In this document: positions 62,519 to 64,000 of the stretch, piece after piece | Layout of the letters: every line of letters begins with the position of its first letter | Position numbering within the stretch: the first letter of the stretch is position 1 | NCBI RefSeq assembly: GCF_017168145.1 | Contig: NZ_JADQTL010000009.1 | Coordinates: 1 to 64,000 of the forward strand | Source of the DNA: Anaerovorax sp. IOR16 | Lineage (GTDB): Bacteria > Bacillota > Clostridia > Peptostreptococcales > Anaerovoracaceae | Reading direction: 5' to 3' | DNA: 64,000 nucleotides | Made by a program: the position numbers and the translations under genes | Notes under the pieces: generated by a model | The model's input: the letters and a program-made list of their open reading frames with translations, nothing else | Told to the model about the DNA's origin: nothing | The model's database searches: none

Positions 62519-63300
62519 TAATAGACACCTCCAAACGCACCGAATATTTTTAAAACAAGCCCAACTCCGGCAGCAATGGCGACGGCAACTAAGATGGCTT
62601 CCATAGCTCTAGAAAGTCCTGAGACTAAATCACCCGTCAGAGAATCCCGAACCGCGTTTGTAATGGATACTCCCGGAAGAAATATCATAATGGAACCGAT
62701 GATGATTAAGTGAGTGCTGTGACCAAGTCCGATTCCGACAAATAACAGTGCTAAAAAGGCAACCAAAGCACAGGAGCAAAAATCTTTGATAAAAAGATTT
62801 AATTCCAAACGCTCCAAAAGAATGGTAACAAAATAGGTGAGAACACCGATGGCAAAGGAAGCGATAAAATCCAATAAACGACCGCCCAGCATTACTGTAA
62901 AAAAGGAAGCGATCATTCCGGCTCCAAGAACTCTCCATAAAAATGCAAACTGTGATGAGTGGTTGATTTCCTTTAATAAGTCCATACCCTCATCAATTGA
63001 GAGATCGGTTGTTGCAAAGGTTCTAGAAAACTGATTAATCTTAGATATTTTTTCCAAATCAATGCTGTTGTTTCGAATTCGTTTTAAAAAGGTATGCATA
63101 TCACTGTGTTCCGATCCTTCGTCGACTGAAACAAAGATGCCCGTTGTTGTGGCGAATACTTCAGCATAAGGAATATTGCAAGCCTTACAGATACGAGTTA
63201 CGGTATCTTCCACTCGATAAATTTCAGCACCGCTTTTTAACATAATTTCTCCGGCAAATAAAGCCAAAATTAATATTTTTTTTTGAACTTGGTTAATCAT
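62518..63300 (-). CDS. Threonine/serine exporter, first half (ThrE N-terminal domain, YjjP type)
   Basis: A 260-residue protein of the DUF1212/ThrE N-terminal family. The cytoplasmic start (ALFAGEIMLKSGAEIYRVEDTV, with CKACNIPYAEVFATTTGIFVSV) is followed by about five helices. Blocks GIGLGHSTHLIIIGSIMIFLPGVSITNAVRDSLTGDLVSGLSRAMEAI are characteristic. Amino-acid export is the known role in Corynebacterium; here it would suit a peptide- and amino-acid-using cell. It starts behind a weak AAAGGGG. Confidence 0.88.
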   Translation of the reverse strand: MINQVQKKILILALFAGEIMLKSGAEIYRVEDTVTRICKACNIPYAEVFATTTGIFVSVDEGSEHSDMHTFLKRIRNNSIDLEKISKINQFSRTFATTDLSIDEGMDLLKEINHSSQFAFLWRVLGAGMIASFFTVMLGGRLLDFIASFAIGVLTYFVTILLERLELNLFIKDFCSCALVAFLALLFVGIGLGHSTHLIIIGSIMIFLPGVSITNAVRDSLTGDLVSGLSRAMEAILVAVAIAAGVGLVLKIFGAFGGVY

Positions 63301-63364
63301 AGGGACCCCTTTACTATTTAAATTTACCTTTTATTGTATTTTATCATATATTTTATCATGCATC

Positions 63365-63432
63365 GATTTCATTTAAATGAATCAACTTTATGAAATTCAT
63401 TTGATGAAATTACTTTCATTTTGATTCATTTT
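63365..63432. repeat. Cluster of ATTCATTT-type half-sites upstream of the exporter genes
   Basis: Within 68 nt are the near-palindrome GATTTCATTTAAATGAATC (63365-63383), TGAAATTCATTTGATGAAAT (63391-63410) and TTTCATTTTGATTCATTTT (63414-63432), all built on CATTT/AAATG halves. It lies 65-130 nt before the ThrE-type start and may be an operator array. The rest of 63301-63710 (410 nt) is AT-rich with no gene; a TTCGACG at 63486 is a weak Spo0A-like half. Confidence 0.35.
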
Positions 63433-63651
63433 AACACAGAGTTTCTCTTAAAAATGCTTTTAATTTCGATTTAATACCTTTTTTTTCGACGACACATTTT
63501 TTGTGGAATTCGCATACAGTATATACATAATAAGGAAATAATAAAGGCAGAATAATATTTTTTTTTCAATAGTACAGTTGTTGAAATTTAAACGTTTGAT
63601 GTGTCTATTGAGAAAGAAATGGCAAAAAAGTGTATACTTTTTTCCTTGTTA

Positions 63652-63660
63652 TGGTATAAT
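63652..63660 (+). promoter_or_regulatory. Extended -10 promoter before the last gene
   Basis: TGGTATAAT (TG-n-TATAAT) at 63652-63660, 50 nt before the start; the -35 region is poor, as usual for extended -10 promoters. Confidence 0.6.
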
Positions 63661-63710
63661 AACTAAGTGTTTAGTTGTAAATGAACACAGGAAAGAGAGG
63701 AGAAATAGAT

Positions 63711-64000
63711 ATGGCAAAGAAGCTTATATCTGTGTGGCTTTCGTTGACAATCTTACTTTTCTCATCAATTTCTATATATGCTGGAGATAATGTTCGAGGA
63801 GATTTTTTCATTAAGGACATTTCAATTAACGGACAACAAATTATAAACTATCAAATGGATGATCCATTCTTTCTTTATAAGGATTCAACCTATTTGCCGC
63901 TAAATGCAGAGATGGGTAAGATTCTTGGTTTAAAGATTGAATTGGACATGGAAAGCCGCACATTGAAACTTTGGAAAGCAGAACCTACGCAAACCAATCT
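63711..64000 (+). CDS. Secreted protein with copper-amine-oxidase-N-like domain, partial
   Basis: The first 96 residues of a protein that runs off the right edge. A signal peptide (MAKKLISVWLSLTILLFSS..., Ala-Gly near residue 24) precedes a beta-rich domain; YLPLNAEMGKILGLKIELDM and ESRTLKL resemble the copper amine oxidase N-terminal-like domain (PF07833) of many secreted or cell-wall proteins of Clostridia, which is usually structural and not an oxidase. The ribosome site GAGAGGAG is good. Function unknown. Confidence 0.75.
   Translation, partial: MAKKLISVWLSLTILLFSSISIYAGDNVRGDFFIKDISINGQQIINYQMDDPFFLYKDSTYLPLNAEMGKILGLKIELDMESRTLKLWKAEPTQTN

Overview
The window is AT-rich DNA from an anaerobic, low-GC Gram-positive bacterium, most likely a member of the Clostridia. 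The signs are strong Shine-Dalgarno sites, occasional TTG and GTG starts, butyrate kinase, an A/V-type ATPase operon, a MetH without its reactivation domain, a FeoAB iron system, sodium:alanine symporters under sigma-54 control, and insertion sequences typical of Firmicutes. An amino-acid-fermenting lineage is my inference. I see no rRNA, tRNA, CRISPR array or prophage.

Layout. 1-620: end of an IS256-family element. 680-3319: hybrid sensor kinase (minus). 3557-13136: long plus-strand run truA, metF, a TIGR00300/LOR-SDH-type gene, metH, dCMP deaminase, WecA/TagO-type transferase, UDP-GlcNAc 2-epimerase, MATE exporter. 13188-14255: butyrate kinase (minus). 14467-20884: frameshifted PhzF gene, CorA, CynX-type MFS, and a two-component system whose NtrC-type regulator sits next to a sigma-54 promoter and the first AGCS symporter (21095-22456). 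22494-24112: an IS1182-family element inserted in a bidirectional terminator, with a 24-bp direct repeat. 24124-27709: a CofE-like ligase and feoBA (minus). 27887-28288: cupin. 28347-31315: pantothenate operon panG-panB-panC-panD (minus) with a structured leader. 31801-40457: nine-gene A/V-ATPase operon. 40635-42077: diguanylate cyclase. 42415-44954: flavin reductase, CDF-NifX fusion and ZIP transporter.

45114-51036: a PotDBCA-type ABC importer followed by a PfkB sugar kinase and an ADP-ribosylglycohydrolase-family protein, suggesting uptake and breakdown of a ribosylated compound rather than only polyamines. 51075-52768: ECF sigma factor and its DUF4179 anti-sigma. 53014-58867: D-aminopeptidase DppA, second AGCS symporter, a sigma-54 activator with no receiver domain, and a DmpA-type aminopeptidase. 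Sigma-54 type promoters precede the symporter and dmpA, so this looks like one regulon for small peptides or amides of alanine-like (perhaps D-) amino acids. 58970-61841: csoR and a copper ATPase with a CopZ domain fused to its C-terminus and an internal start for a separate chaperone. 62036-63300: two-gene ThrE-type exporter. 63711-64000: start of a secreted protein with a copper-amine-oxidase-N-like domain.

The most interesting points are the D-amino-acid/sigma-54 module, the importer-kinase-ADPRG module, the CopA-CopZ fusion with an internal start, the TIGR00300 gene inside the methionine/folate operon, the self-insulated IS1182 element, and the structured leader of the pan operon.
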